37,014 nt of DNA from an uncultured Jannaschia sp. (GTDB lineage: Bacteria > Pseudomonadota > Alphaproteobacteria > Rhodobacterales > Rhodobacteraceae): NCBI RefSeq assembly GCF_947494055.1, contig NZ_CANLTR010000034.1:1-37014 (forward strand), given 5' to 3'. Made by a program: the position numbers and the translations under genes. Shown here one piece after another: positions 25,630 through 33,943 of the stretch. The number at the start of each line of letters is the position of its first letter. Position 1 is the stretch's first letter. The notes beneath the pieces were generated by a model, which was not told the DNA's origin, searched no databases, and was given only the letters and a program-made list of their open reading frames with translations.

Positions 25630-26634
25630 TCATCCGCCGGTGGCCTCGAAAACCTGTCCGGTCGAGTACCTCGACTCGGCGCTCGCCGCGAGGACGTAGA
25701 GCGGCGCGATCTCGACAGGTTGCCCGGGGCGGCCGAACACAGTGTCGGAGCCGAATTCCGGTATCGCTTCCGTGGGCTGGCCACCAACGACCTGCAAAGG
25801 CGTCCAGAATGGACCGGGCGCCACCGCGTTGACCCGGATCCCCCGCGACCCGAGCTGCTTTGCCAGCGCCTTAGCAAAGATCACGTTCGCGGCCTTGGTC
25901 TGAGAATAATCGAACAGATTCTCGGGCGGGTCTTCGGCCACCACGGAAGCGGTGATAATGATGGAAGCGCCTGCTTCCATGTGCGGCAGGGCGGCTTTCG
26001 TGATCCAGAACGGGGCGTAGATGTTGGTCTTCATCGTCGCGTCGAAATTCTCGTCCGAGATGTCCTCGATCGACGCCGCCGATTGCTGGAAGCCCGCGTT
26101 GTTGACGAGGATATCCAGCCCGCCCAGCTCCTCGACGGCGCGCTCGACCAGTTCGCGGCAGAAGGCGGGATCGGTGATGTCGCCGGGTATGGCGACGGCC
26201 GTGCGCCCAGCTTCCTCGATCAGGGCTACGACCTGCTTGGCGTCCTGCTCTTCCTCGGGGAGGTAGTTGATGGCAACGTCGGCCCCTTCACGCGCATAGG
26301 CGATTGCCGCGGCACGACCTATCCCGCTGTCACCGCCGGTGATCAATGCCCGACGTCCGGCGAGGCGGCCCGAGCCCCGATAGCTTTCTTCCCCGTGATC
26401 GGGCACCGGGGTCATCTCGCTGGCCAGGCCCGGCCATTCCTGCCGCTGCTCTTCGAAGGGCGGCTGAGGATAGGCCGTCTGAGGGTCGCGCATCTCCGCC
26501 AAAGGGGTACCCGCGGCAGCTTCCTCCGGGGTCTGTGCTTGTGCTGCACCGGCAAACCCGGCTGCAGCGACGCCTCCAGCCATGCCGCCAAGGACCATGC
26601 GTCGTTGCGGATCGTGCAGGTTGTCGTCGTTCAT
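25630..26634 (-). CDS. SDR-family oxidoreductase with a Tat-like signal
   Basis: A 334-residue classical short-chain dehydrogenase. The nucleotide motif is TGGDSGIG (99-106), followed by NNAG (178-181), Asn204, Ser230 and the catalytic YSQTK (Tyr243/Lys247). A twin-arginine leader precedes it (QRRMVLGGMAGGVAAAGFAGAAQA, about 10-33) plus a proline-rich linker. This layout is common in the YhdF/glucose 1-dehydrogenase-like group often linked to stress. The substrate is unknown. Export to the periplasm with a folded nucleotide-bound domain is implied by the leader, but not proven. Confidence 0.88.
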   Translation of the reverse strand: MNDDNLHDPQRRMVLGGMAGGVAAAGFAGAAQAQTPEEAAAGTPLAEMRDPQTAYPQPPFEEQRQEWPGLASEMTPVPDHGEESYRGSGRLAGRRALITGGDSGIGRAAAIAYAREGADVAINYLPEEEQDAKQVVALIEEAGRTAVAIPGDITDPAFCRELVERAVEELGGLDILVNNAGFQQSAASIEDISDENFDATMKTNIYAPFWITKAALPHMEAGASIIITASVVAEDPPENLFDYSQTKAANVIFAKALAKQLGSRGIRVNAVAPGPFWTPLQVVGGQPTEAIPEFGSDTVFGRPGQPVEIAPLYVLAASAESRYSTGQVFEATGG

Positions 26635-27205
26635 GGGATGTCCTTGCGTCAGATAGATTCAGCTCGATCGAGCCGACGTACGCGACGTCGAGCCCGAATG
26701 TTCCGTAACAACCGGCAGGACATTCTATCGCCGGAAGCCAGCGTCATGTCTTCAAGGTGGTGAAAGTCAGGGAACACGCCTCGAGGCGGAATGGCGCCGG
26801 TACCTGCGGCAACACATTATGTGGCTGTTCCCGCTGGTCATGGACTTTCGCAGCCAGCGCAGAGAAGGCGATGGTCATCGAGGGTGTCAAATTCACCGGC
26901 GACGTCGCCGAGATCGACGCCACCAACCGCGCCGTTTGATCAGGCCGCGTCACCCAGATTCAGCCATAGCTCCGGGGAGGTCTGCTCCTCGCTCTTCCCG
27001 GCGAAAAGGCATCCCACGGAAATACGCGTTTGGCAGAATGACGCAGTCTGTAGAACACGCCCTGCGAGGCCGATAATCGAATATTATGTGGGCTGACATT
27101 CCTTTTTTCTGGGAGGTATCCGCAAACTGCGTTGGTCGGCTATGCGGGATAAAGCAACCATCCTGCTTTGCACTCTGGACGACCGCTTGCGTAATTCGGG
27201 CGGGA
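26635..27205. other. Gap without a supported gene
   Basis: Several short open frames cross this stretch on both strands, none with a recognisable family, good ribosome site or consistent codon bias. It contains copy 2 of the 18-base near-repeat (27034-27051). It looks like decayed sequence at the end of the scar region. Confidence 0.4.
27034..27051. repeat. Copy 2 of an 18-base near-repeat
   Basis: CAGAATGACGCAGTCTGT, two mismatches from 24308-24325 in the same orientation, about 2.7 kb away. Together they bracket the vapBC-SDR segment. Confidence 0.4.
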
Positions 27206-28030
27206 TCAGATCGCTCTCGCGGAAATGACGACGGCCGGCATGGGGACCGTCCATTCCGGCCCGCTGCCGTGGTTGTCGAGGATCCGCTGCACCACCGCGG
27301 CCCGGATCGCCCGCGCGTGATCCTCGGGCTGCGGGCGCAGCAGGGCGCCGCCCCGGGCCGTGCCGTCTCGGAAAAACTCGAAAGGGGCGCCAGGATCGTT
27401 CACCTGCCAACCGGAGGCGACGACGTCGCAGGAAAATTCGCCGAAACCCACGGCCTCCAGAGCGGGATAGGCGATCTCCGGGTCCGCATAGTCATTGGCG
27501 CCAGGCCCGGGGGGCAGAGCGATATCCGGTGATCCATGGGCCCCGATCGCGCCGAAGACATAGCCAAACGCACCGTCGACCTCGGGACCGCACCAGGTCG
27601 AGAAGGCGATCCGGCCGCCATCTCGCAGAACCCGCCGCGCCTCTGCCAGTACGCGGGGCGGCTCGGGGATATGCGGCAGGCCGAATCCGATGGTCAGCGC
27701 ATCGAAACTGGCGTCCGCGAAGCCAAGCTGCGTCGCGTCGCCATTCACAAATGTCGCACCGGGCACCGCTGCCTTCGCGATGTCGAGCATGGCGGGTGAG
27801 AAATCGAGGCCGGTCACCCTCGCTCCGGCCTCGACCAGGGCAGCCGACACGTTCCCGGGGCCGCAACACAGGTCGAGCGCTTCCATGCCAGGTCCCGCCT
27901 CGACGGCGGAAACGAGGTGCGGGACAACGATGTCCGATGCCATCGCGAACCCGCGCGCATAGGCGCCGGCGACTGTCGGTTCGGACCATTCCCGTCTTTC
28001 CAGTTCGGCAAAGGCTCCGGTATCCGTCAT
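27206..28030 (-). CDS. Class I SAM-dependent methyltransferase
   Basis: A 274-residue methyltransferase (Methyltransf_11 type). Motif I is ALDLCCGPGNVS (51-62), followed by VTGLDFSPAMLDIA (motif II) and FDALTIGFGLPHIPEPPRVLAEARRVLRDGGRIAFST (motifs post-II/III). The frame is open far upstream, but the ATG at 28030 is placed just before the conserved part and after the terminator of the upstream MFS gene. The substrate is unknown; the sequence resembles UbiE-like small-molecule methyltransferases. Confidence 0.85.
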   Translation of the reverse strand: MTDTGAFAELERREWSEPTVAGAYARGFAMASDIVVPHLVSAVEAGPGMEALDLCCGPGNVSAALVEAGARVTGLDFSPAMLDIAKAAVPGATFVNGDATQLGFADASFDALTIGFGLPHIPEPPRVLAEARRVLRDGGRIAFSTWCGPEVDGAFGYVFGAIGAHGSPDIALPPGPGANDYADPEIAYPALEAVGFGEFSCDVVASGWQVNDPGAPFEFFRDGTARGGALLRPQPEDHARAIRAAVVQRILDNHGSGPEWTVPMPAVVISARAI

Positions 28031-28140
28031 GTCGTGCCTTCGCGGTTTCGGGTGCCGAAACGGAACCTGGATGTCGCTGGCGCAAAAGGCCGCGTGCAGC
28101 AGCTTAGCACGGTTCCCGATGGCGGAGACCGGAAAAGGAC

Positions 28141-28170
28141 GCCAAGGCGGAGCGAATGCTCCGCCTTGGC
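28141..28170 (-). terminator. Intrinsic-type terminator after the OFA transporter
   Basis: Perfect 13-bp arms (28141-28153 and 28158-28170) enclose a GAAT loop, 18 bases after the minus-strand stop at 28189. GTCCTTTTCC follows on that strand. This strong stem ends the transporter transcript and separates it from the methyltransferase. Confidence 0.75.
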
Positions 28171-28188
28171 AATGCGCGACGCCGGCTT

Positions 28189-29490
28189 TTACTGCGCCGG
28201 CGTGATCGCGCCGGCGGGGATCGTGACGCTCGTGTCGTTTCGCGCGTGATGGCGTCGGATCATCGGACGCAGCACGAGGATCGCCGCCAGGGCTGCCATG
28301 AGATCGAGGCAGGCCATCGTGTAGAACACGGTGGTCCAGCCACCCGTCGCCTCCATCACGAGATTGCCGACCGGAACCAGCAGCGCCGCGAAACCCTTCG
28401 CGGTGTAGAGCGCGCCGTAGATCTTGCCGATATGCTTGGTTCCGAACACGTCGCCCGCCGTCGCCGAGAAGAGCGAATAGACCTCGCCCCAGGCGATGAA
28501 GACGACGCCCGAAAGCAGCACGAACGCGATCGGATGGTGGCCGAGCTGCGACAGGGCGAAGATGCCGGCCCCCTCGAGCGAGAAGGCGATGAACATCGTC
28601 GGTTCGCGCCCGATCTTGTCGGAGACGAAGCCGAAGAGCGGCCGCGAGAGACCGTTCATGAACCGGTCGAGCATCAGCGCCAGTGGCAGGGCCGCCATGC
28701 CGAAGAAGACCACCGTGTCGGCGACGCCGAGATCCTCGGCCATCGGGCCGAGCTGCGCCACGGCCATCAAGCCGCCGGTCACGGTCGCGGTGAACATCGC
28801 GAGCATGACCCAGAAGACCGGCGTCCGCAGCGCCTCGCCGAGCGTGTAGTCGCGGCGGCTCTGCAGCACATTGGTCGAATAGCTGACCTCGTCGCCTCTG
28901 GGCGCCTTCAGCAACCATGCGAGCGCGAAGATTGCCACGCCCTGAATGAGGGCGAAGGTGAAGAAGGCCGACTGGTAGCCGGAAGTCTCGATCATCCGCG
29001 CGATCGGCATGATCGTCAGGATGGTCCCCGCGCCGTAGCCGCCCGCCGTCAGGCCGACGGCGAGGCCGCGTCGGTCGGGGAACCACTTGAGCGCGTTGTT
29101 GATGCAGCTCGCGTAGACGCATGCGACACCGGCACCGCCGACGGCGCCGCCGAGGTAGAACATGGCGAGCGATTCCGCCTGGGAATTGATGATCCAGGCA
29201 AAGGCGATGAGCAGGCCGCCGGCCGCCACGATCTTGCGCGGACCCTGGATGTCGATGAAGTGACCGACGAGCGGGGTGCTCCAGGTCTGCATCAGGACGA
29301 AGATGGTGAAGGCCGTCTGGATCGCCGCGCGGCTCCAGTCATGGCTCTCCTGGATCGCCGGAACGAAGAGCGTCCAGGAATACTGCACGTTCGAGGCGGC
29401 AACCATGCAGGCAATACCTGCCACGAGTTGCAGCCATCGGTTGACCGGCACAGGCTCGGCCGGATGAGATGACCTCGATAGGCTCGACAC
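28189..29490 (-). CDS. oxlT: MFS transporter, oxalate/formate antiporter (OFA) family
   Basis: A 433-residue protein with about 12 hydrophobic segments. OFA-type features are NVQYSWTLFVPAIQ in the first helix, the helix 2-3 loop GHFIDIQGPRKIV, ACVYASCINNALKWFPDRRGLAVGLTAGGYGAGT around helices 4-5, and a second-half loop GFVSDKIGR. The GTG at 29490 is preferred because GGGAGGA lies 8 bases upstream; the frame could also start at 29532. It would exchange oxalate for formate or take up related monocarboxylates. Substrate is inferred from family plus the oxalate genes 7 kb away, and other OFA members carry other organic anions. Confidence 0.85.
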   Translation of the reverse strand: MSSLSRSSHPAEPVPVNRWLQLVAGIACMVAASNVQYSWTLFVPAIQESHDWSRAAIQTAFTIFVLMQTWSTPLVGHFIDIQGPRKIVAAGGLLIAFAWIINSQAESLAMFYLGGAVGGAGVACVYASCINNALKWFPDRRGLAVGLTAGGYGAGTILTIMPIARMIETSGYQSAFFTFALIQGVAIFALAWLLKAPRGDEVSYSTNVLQSRRDYTLGEALRTPVFWVMLAMFTATVTGGLMAVAQLGPMAEDLGVADTVVFFGMAALPLALMLDRFMNGLSRPLFGFVSDKIGREPTMFIAFSLEGAGIFALSQLGHHPIAFVLLSGVVFIAWGEVYSLFSATAGDVFGTKHIGKIYGALYTAKGFAALLVPVGNLVMEATGGWTTVFYTMACLDLMAALAAILVLRPMIRRHHARNDTSVTIPAGAITPAQ

Positions 29491-29607
29491 GGGGGTAGTC
29501 CTCCCAGATGCGGCGGAGACGTCGTCTCGCACCAGACCGATCGTGCTGATCGGCGCTTTTTGATGATTGGATGAGGTATCCGGCCCGGCTCGACCGAGCG
29601 GAATCTG

Positions 29608-29892
29608 TCAGAACGTCTGGACGACGGTGGCACGGCTGCGCCAGTTCATCCGGATCGACACGGCCGCGATCGGCGGCGGATCCGGCTCGGACGGCACGTC
29701 GTTCTCTGCGACCCGTTCCGTCCGGGCCGTGCTCTCGCGGGGAAAAGCGATCTCGCTCGGATCGTGGGCGGCAATCTCCGTGACGACCTTCGGCACATTG
29801 CCGGGAAAGGCTTCACCGATCAGCGCCACGACCGGAAGGCGGCGAAGGTTCGGGAGAGCCCCGCACGGGGCAATGACCAGATTCTGGCGCAT
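29608..29892 (-). CDS. Small hypothetical protein
   Basis: A 94-residue frame (MRQNLVIAPCGALPN to VVQTF) with codon third positions as GC-rich as the neighbouring genes, which suggests it is or was coding. No family is recognised and no membrane segment is clear. The ribosome site is poor, and the frame is open further upstream to 30099, so the start is uncertain; it may be the end of a decayed gene. It lies 117 bases upstream of the OFA transporter on the same strand. The 267 bases from 29893 to 30159 show nothing else. Confidence 0.35.
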   Translation of the reverse strand: MRQNLVIAPCGALPNLRRLPVVALIGEAFPGNVPKVVTEIAAHDPSEIAFPRESTARTERVAENDVPSEPDPPPIAAVSIRMNWRSRATVVQTF

Positions 29893-30159
29893 GACTGCCC
29901 GAACTCGCACCGGCCGACGATTCTGGCAAGATTCCATGTTGCCGGACGAACGAAGATTACGCGCCGAAGGCGAATAAGCGCCGATGCGGCGCCGGCCGGG
30001 GGAGATGCCCGCGGCGTGGCGACCATACGCCGTTCCCCGGGCGTTTGAGGTCGGCCGCCGGCAATGCCTCGCCCGGCTTGCCATCGACGGGTCCGGCACC
30101 GGCCGAAGCCCCGATCTGGACCGGAACTTCGGCCTGTGTCCCCGCCGGGCGCGACCCGA

Positions 30160-31149
30160 TCAGCTATCGGGGGTCAGCAGGATCTTTCCGCGATGCGTCG
30201 CGTCTTCCATCATGCGGTGCGCCTGCGTGGCGGCCTCGAAGGGAAACGTCCGGTGGGTCTGGGCGGAGAGCCGGCCGTCGGCGAAGAGCGGCCAGACCGA
30301 GGCCTCGAGAGCGCTTGCGACGGCGGTCTTGAACGCATCGGGGCGCGACCGGAGGGTGGAGCCGGTATAGACCAGCCGCTTGAGCATGATCGGCATCAGG
30401 TCGATCTCGACCTTGGAGCCCGCGTTGAACGCCAGCTGGACGATCCGCGCATCCGCGCGGGCGGCCTTGATGTTCCGCGCCACGTAGTCGCCGCCGATGA
30501 TGTCGAGGATCAGGTCGGCGCCGCCGGCCTCGCGCACCGCCGCCACGAAATCCTCCTCGCGGTAGTTGATCGCCCGCCGCGCCCCGAGCGACCGGCAATA
30601 GGCGCAGTCGTCCTCGCTGCCGCAGGTGGCGAGGACCGTGAGGCCCAGCCGGGCGCCGAGCTGCACCGCCGTCGAGCCGATGCCGCCCGCGCCGCCATGG
30701 ACGAGGAGCACCCGATCCTTCTCGATCTCCCGGTCGTGGAACAGGTTGCTCCAGACCGTGAAGTAGGTCTCGCAGAGACCGGCCGCGTCGATCTCGGACA
30801 CGCCCTCGGGGATCGGCAGGCAATGCCCCGCATCGACCGTCACGTATTCCGCATAGCCGCCGCCATTCGTCAGCGCGCAGACGCGATCCCCGACGCGCCA
30901 GCGATCGACGCCGTCCGCGACCGCGACGACCTCGCCGGAGACTTCCAGCCCCAGCAGGTCGGACGCGCCCTTCGGGGGCGGGTAATGCCCGCGGCGCTGG
31001 ACCAGGTCGGGGCCGTTGACGCCCGCCGCAGTCACGCGGATCAGGACGTGACCGGGCTCCGGGCGCGGCACCGGCCTCTCGCCGGTCTGCAGCACATCGG
31101 GTCCCCCCGACTCGCGCATCTCGACGGTCCTCATACTCTCTGGCAGCAT
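30160..31149 (-). CDS. Zinc-independent quinone oxidoreductase (PIG3-type MDR family)
   Basis: A 329-residue medium-chain dehydrogenase/reductase. It has GPDVLQTGERPVPRPEPGHVLIRV (amino part), AAGVNGPDLVQRRGHYPPP and LGLEVSGEV (PIG3-like), and a nucleotide loop HGGAGGIGSTAVQL (151-164). The zinc ligands of alcohol dehydrogenases are absent, which fits NADPH:quinone oxidoreductase. The ATG at 31149 has a GGAGGA site at the right distance; Met6 is the alternative start. It is divergent from the LysR gene. A detoxification role is a guess. Confidence 0.88.
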   Translation of the reverse strand: MLPESMRTVEMRESGGPDVLQTGERPVPRPEPGHVLIRVTAAGVNGPDLVQRRGHYPPPKGASDLLGLEVSGEVVAVADGVDRWRVGDRVCALTNGGGYAEYVTVDAGHCLPIPEGVSEIDAAGLCETYFTVWSNLFHDREIEKDRVLLVHGGAGGIGSTAVQLGARLGLTVLATCGSEDDCAYCRSLGARRAINYREEDFVAAVREAGGADLILDIIGGDYVARNIKAARADARIVQLAFNAGSKVEIDLMPIMLKRLVYTGSTLRSRPDAFKTAVASALEASVWPLFADGRLSAQTHRTFPFEAATQAHRMMEDATHRGKILLTPDS

Positions 31150-31223
31150 CTCGGTCCTCCGGTGGTTCGCCCAAGACTATGCCGTCGGGCGGAATTGGCA
31201 AACCGGCTTGCACGGAGGACCGG

Positions 31224-32102
31224 ATGATCGAGCTGCGGGATCTGAGACTTCTGGTCGCGCTGTCGCGGCACAGGAATTTTTCGCGCGCGGCGGCCGAATG
31301 CGGGATCTCGCAGCCGGCCTTCTCGATCCGCATCCGCAAGATGGAGGACGGCTACGCCCTGCCTCTGGTGCGGCGCGGCAATACCTTCATGGGCTTCACG
31401 CGCGAGGGGGAGATCGTGCTGCGATGGGCGCGCAAGCTCCTGGCCGATGCGGAAGGGTTGCAGCAGGAGATCGACGGGCTCAGCCGCAATCTCAGCGGCA
31501 GGCTGACGCTCGGCGTGATCCCGACGGCGATGCCGTTCGCGGCGCGCGTCTCCTCCATGTTGCGCCTGGCGCATCCCAACCTCTCGATCGAGCTCAACTC
31601 GCTCTCGACCCGCCTGATCGAGATGCGGCTCCAGGACTTCTCGATCGATGCCGGCATCATGTATGTCCGCGATGCCGACCCCGAGACGACGGTGTCCCTC
31701 TACGAGGAGGGCTATGTGCTGATCGCCCCGCAATCGCTGGTCGAGCGCTTCGGCCCGGAGGTGACCTGGTCCGACGCGGCCTCGTTGCCGCTCTGCCTGC
31801 TGACCCGCGACATGCGCAACCGCGAGCTGATCGACGCGGTGTTCGCCAGCATCTCGACGGTGCCGACGGTGGTGATGGAAGCGACCGGCTTCACCGCGGT
31901 CCTGGCCCAGGTCGCGAGTGGCCACGCCGCCACCATCGCGCCGCGGGCCGTGGCCGACACCTTCGTCACGCTCGGCACGACCAGGCAGTTTCCGCTGATC
32001 GAGCCCGTCGTGACCCATGCGGTTGGATTGTCGGTGAAGAACCAGACGCCGGTCCTGCCGATGGTGCAGGCGCTGCGTCGCGCGATCCGGGCCGCTTTAT
32101 AA
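31224..32102 (+). CDS. LysR-family transcriptional regulator
   Basis: A 292-residue LysR regulator. The helix-turn-helix spans residues 4-60 (RDLRLLVALSRHRNFSRAAAECGISQPAFSIRIRKMED), and the effector domain follows from GRLTLGVIPTAMPF. The ATG at 31224 is chosen because GGAGGA (31214-31219) sits before it and the family always starts here; an upstream ATG at 31179 would add 15 residues. It is transcribed toward the formate dehydrogenase genes, 83 bases away, so it probably controls them. The reductase gene at 30160 is divergent and may be a second target. Confidence 0.9.
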   Translation: MIELRDLRLLVALSRHRNFSRAAAECGISQPAFSIRIRKMEDGYALPLVRRGNTFMGFTREGEIVLRWARKLLADAEGLQQEIDGLSRNLSGRLTLGVIPTAMPFAARVSSMLRLAHPNLSIELNSLSTRLIEMRLQDFSIDAGIMYVRDADPETTVSLYEEGYVLIAPQSLVERFGPEVTWSDAASLPLCLLTRDMRNRELIDAVFASISTVPTVVMEATGFTAVLAQVASGHAATIAPRAVADTFVTLGTTRQFPLIEPVVTHAVGLSVKNQTPVLPMVQALRRAIRAAL

Positions 32103-32110
32103 GCTCCATA

Positions 32111-32124
32111 AATAATGGATTATT
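32111..32124 (+). promoter_or_regulatory. Palindrome upstream of formate dehydrogenase genes
   Basis: AATAAT-GG-ATTATT, with perfect 6-bp arms, lies in the AT-rich 83-base lysR-fdh gap. Within it T-N11-A spacings occur, as in LysR-type sites. It is a candidate binding site for the adjacent LysR protein; no convincing -35/-10 pair was recognised. Confidence 0.45.
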
Positions 32125-32185
32125 ACGTCGCCACTGGAAGTTATTGCGAAGATATGCGATATACCAAGCCAACAGGGAGGCGGAT

Positions 32186-33943
32186 ATGGCTTTGGATCAA
32201 GGCGACGGAGTCTGGAAATCGGGCAAGGGCCGCGGACGGAAGACGCCGAAAGGCCGGCAGCTCGACGCCGAAGCCCTGGAGGAGGTCAGGTCGCTCCTCG
32301 GCGACACGCCGCGCCGCCGCGACCTGCTGATCGAATACCTGCATCTGATCCAGGACCGGTACGGCTGCCTGTCGGCGCCGCACCTGCGCGCGCTGGCCGA
32401 GGAAATGCGCACCGGCATGGCCGAGATCTGGGAAGTCGCGACGTTCTACGCGCATTTCGACCCCCTGCGCGAGGACGACCCGGTGCCGCCCGACCTCACG
32501 ATCCGCGTCTGCGACTCGCTCTCCTGCGAGCTGGCGGGATCGGAGGCGCTGCTCGCGGCGCTGGAGGGCGGGCACGATCCGGCCCGGATCCGCGTCCTGC
32601 GCGCGCCCTGCATGGGCCGCTGCGATACTGCGCCGGTGCTCGAGATCGGCCACCGCCATGTCGACTACGCCACGCCCGAGAAGGTCGACGCGGTGATCGC
32701 CTCGGGTGATTTCCACCCCGAGATCCCCGATTACGAGACGTTCGAGGCCTATCGCGCCGAGGGCGGCTACGGCAGGCTCACCGAGCTGCGCACGAACGGC
32801 GACTGGGAGAAGGTCCAGGACGTCGTCGCGCAATCGGGACTGCGCGGCCTCGGCGGCGCCGGCTTCCCGGCGGGCAAGAAGTGGGGCTTCGTGCGCGGCA
32901 ATCCCGGCCCGCGCTATCTCGCCGTCAACGGCGACGAGGGCGAGCCGGGCACGTTCAAGGACCGCTGGGTTCTGGAGCGGACGCCGCACCTGTTCCTCGA
33001 GGGGATGCTGATCGCCGCCTGGGCGGTGGAGGCCGAGCGCTGCTTCATCTACATGCGCGACGAATATCCCGCCGTCCTGCACATCCTGCACACCGAGATC
33101 GCGGCGCTGGAGACGGCGGGGATCGTCACGCCGGGCTATGTCGAGCTCCGCCGCGGCGCGGGTGCCTATATCTGCGGCGAGGAATCGGCGATGATCGAGT
33201 CGATCGAGGGCAATCGCGGCTATCCGCGCCTGCGTCCGCCCTACGTCGCGTCCGTCGGCATCTTCGACCGCCCGACGCTCGTTCACAACGTCGAGACCCT
33301 TTACTGGATCACCCGGGTGGTCCGCGAGGGACCGGAAATCCTCAACTCGGTCGAGAAGAACGGCCGTATCGGGCTCAGGCGGTATTCCGTCTCGGGCCGA
33401 GTCGCGGAGCCGGGCGTCTACCTCCTGCCGGCGGGATCGACGATCACCGACGTGATCGAGGCCGCGGGCGGCATGATCGAGGGTCACACCTTCAAGGCCT
33501 ATCAGCCGGGCGGCCCGTCCTCGGGACTGCTGCCGGCCTCGCTCGACGACGTGCCGCTCGATTTCGACACGCTGCAGCCGCATGGCAGCTTCATCGGATC
33601 GGCCGCGGTGGTCGTGCTGTCGGACCACGACAGCGCGAAGTCGGCCGCGCTCAACATGCTGCGGTTCTTCGAATCCGAATCCTGCGGCCAGTGTACCCCG
33701 TGCCGGGTCGGCTGCGAGAAGGCCGTGAAGCTGATGCAGGCCGACAAGTGGGACGGCGAGTTGCTGGAAGATCTCTGCACGGCGATGGCCGATGCCTCGA
33801 TCTGCGGTCTGGGCCAGGCGGCGCCGAACCCGATCCGGCTGGCGATGAAGCACTTTCCGCAGGAGGTCGGCGCGACGGACGGCGCGCCGCCGACCGATGG
33901 CTACGATACCGAACAAGCGCTCGAGCGGCGGGAGATGAACTGA
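32186..33943 (+). CDS. fdh1B: Formate dehydrogenase beta subunit, fused NuoE/NuoF-like (Fdh1B type)
   Basis: A 585-residue fusion. Residues about 30-165 are a NuoE/FdsG-like thioredoxin domain with [2Fe-2S] cysteines Cys109, Cys114, Cys142 and Cys146 (VCDSLSCE, APCMGRC). The rest is NuoF/FdsB-like: FMN/NAD region GLGGAGFPAGKKW and NGDEGEPGTFKDR, ICGEESAMIESIEG, and the [4Fe-4S] motif SCGQCTPCRVGC with SICGLG. It passes electrons from the catalytic subunit to NAD. The fused form is that of Methylorubrum extorquens Fdh1B. The ATG at 32186 has AGGGAGG at 32174-32180. It overlaps the next gene by one base. Confidence 0.93.
   Translation: MALDQGDGVWKSGKGRGRKTPKGRQLDAEALEEVRSLLGDTPRRRDLLIEYLHLIQDRYGCLSAPHLRALAEEMRTGMAEIWEVATFYAHFDPLREDDPVPPDLTIRVCDSLSCELAGSEALLAALEGGHDPARIRVLRAPCMGRCDTAPVLEIGHRHVDYATPEKVDAVIASGDFHPEIPDYETFEAYRAEGGYGRLTELRTNGDWEKVQDVVAQSGLRGLGGAGFPAGKKWGFVRGNPGPRYLAVNGDEGEPGTFKDRWVLERTPHLFLEGMLIAAWAVEAERCFIYMRDEYPAVLHILHTEIAALETAGIVTPGYVELRRGAGAYICGEESAMIESIEGNRGYPRLRPPYVASVGIFDRPTLVHNVETLYWITRVVREGPEILNSVEKNGRIGLRRYSVSGRVAEPGVYLLPAGSTITDVIEAAGGMIEGHTFKAYQPGGPSSGLLPASLDDVPLDFDTLQPHGSFIGSAAVVVLSDHDSAKSAALNMLRFFESESCGQCTPCRVGCEKAVKLMQADKWDGELLEDLCTAMADASICGLGQAAPNPIRLAMKHFPQEVGATDGAPPTDGYDTEQALERREMN

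Noticed and set aside
28031-29122. Amino-terminal extension that would make a 638-residue methyltransferase fusion
   Set aside because: The extension is antisense-type text of the MFS gene in another frame and crosses its strong terminator; the methyltransferase starts at 28030.
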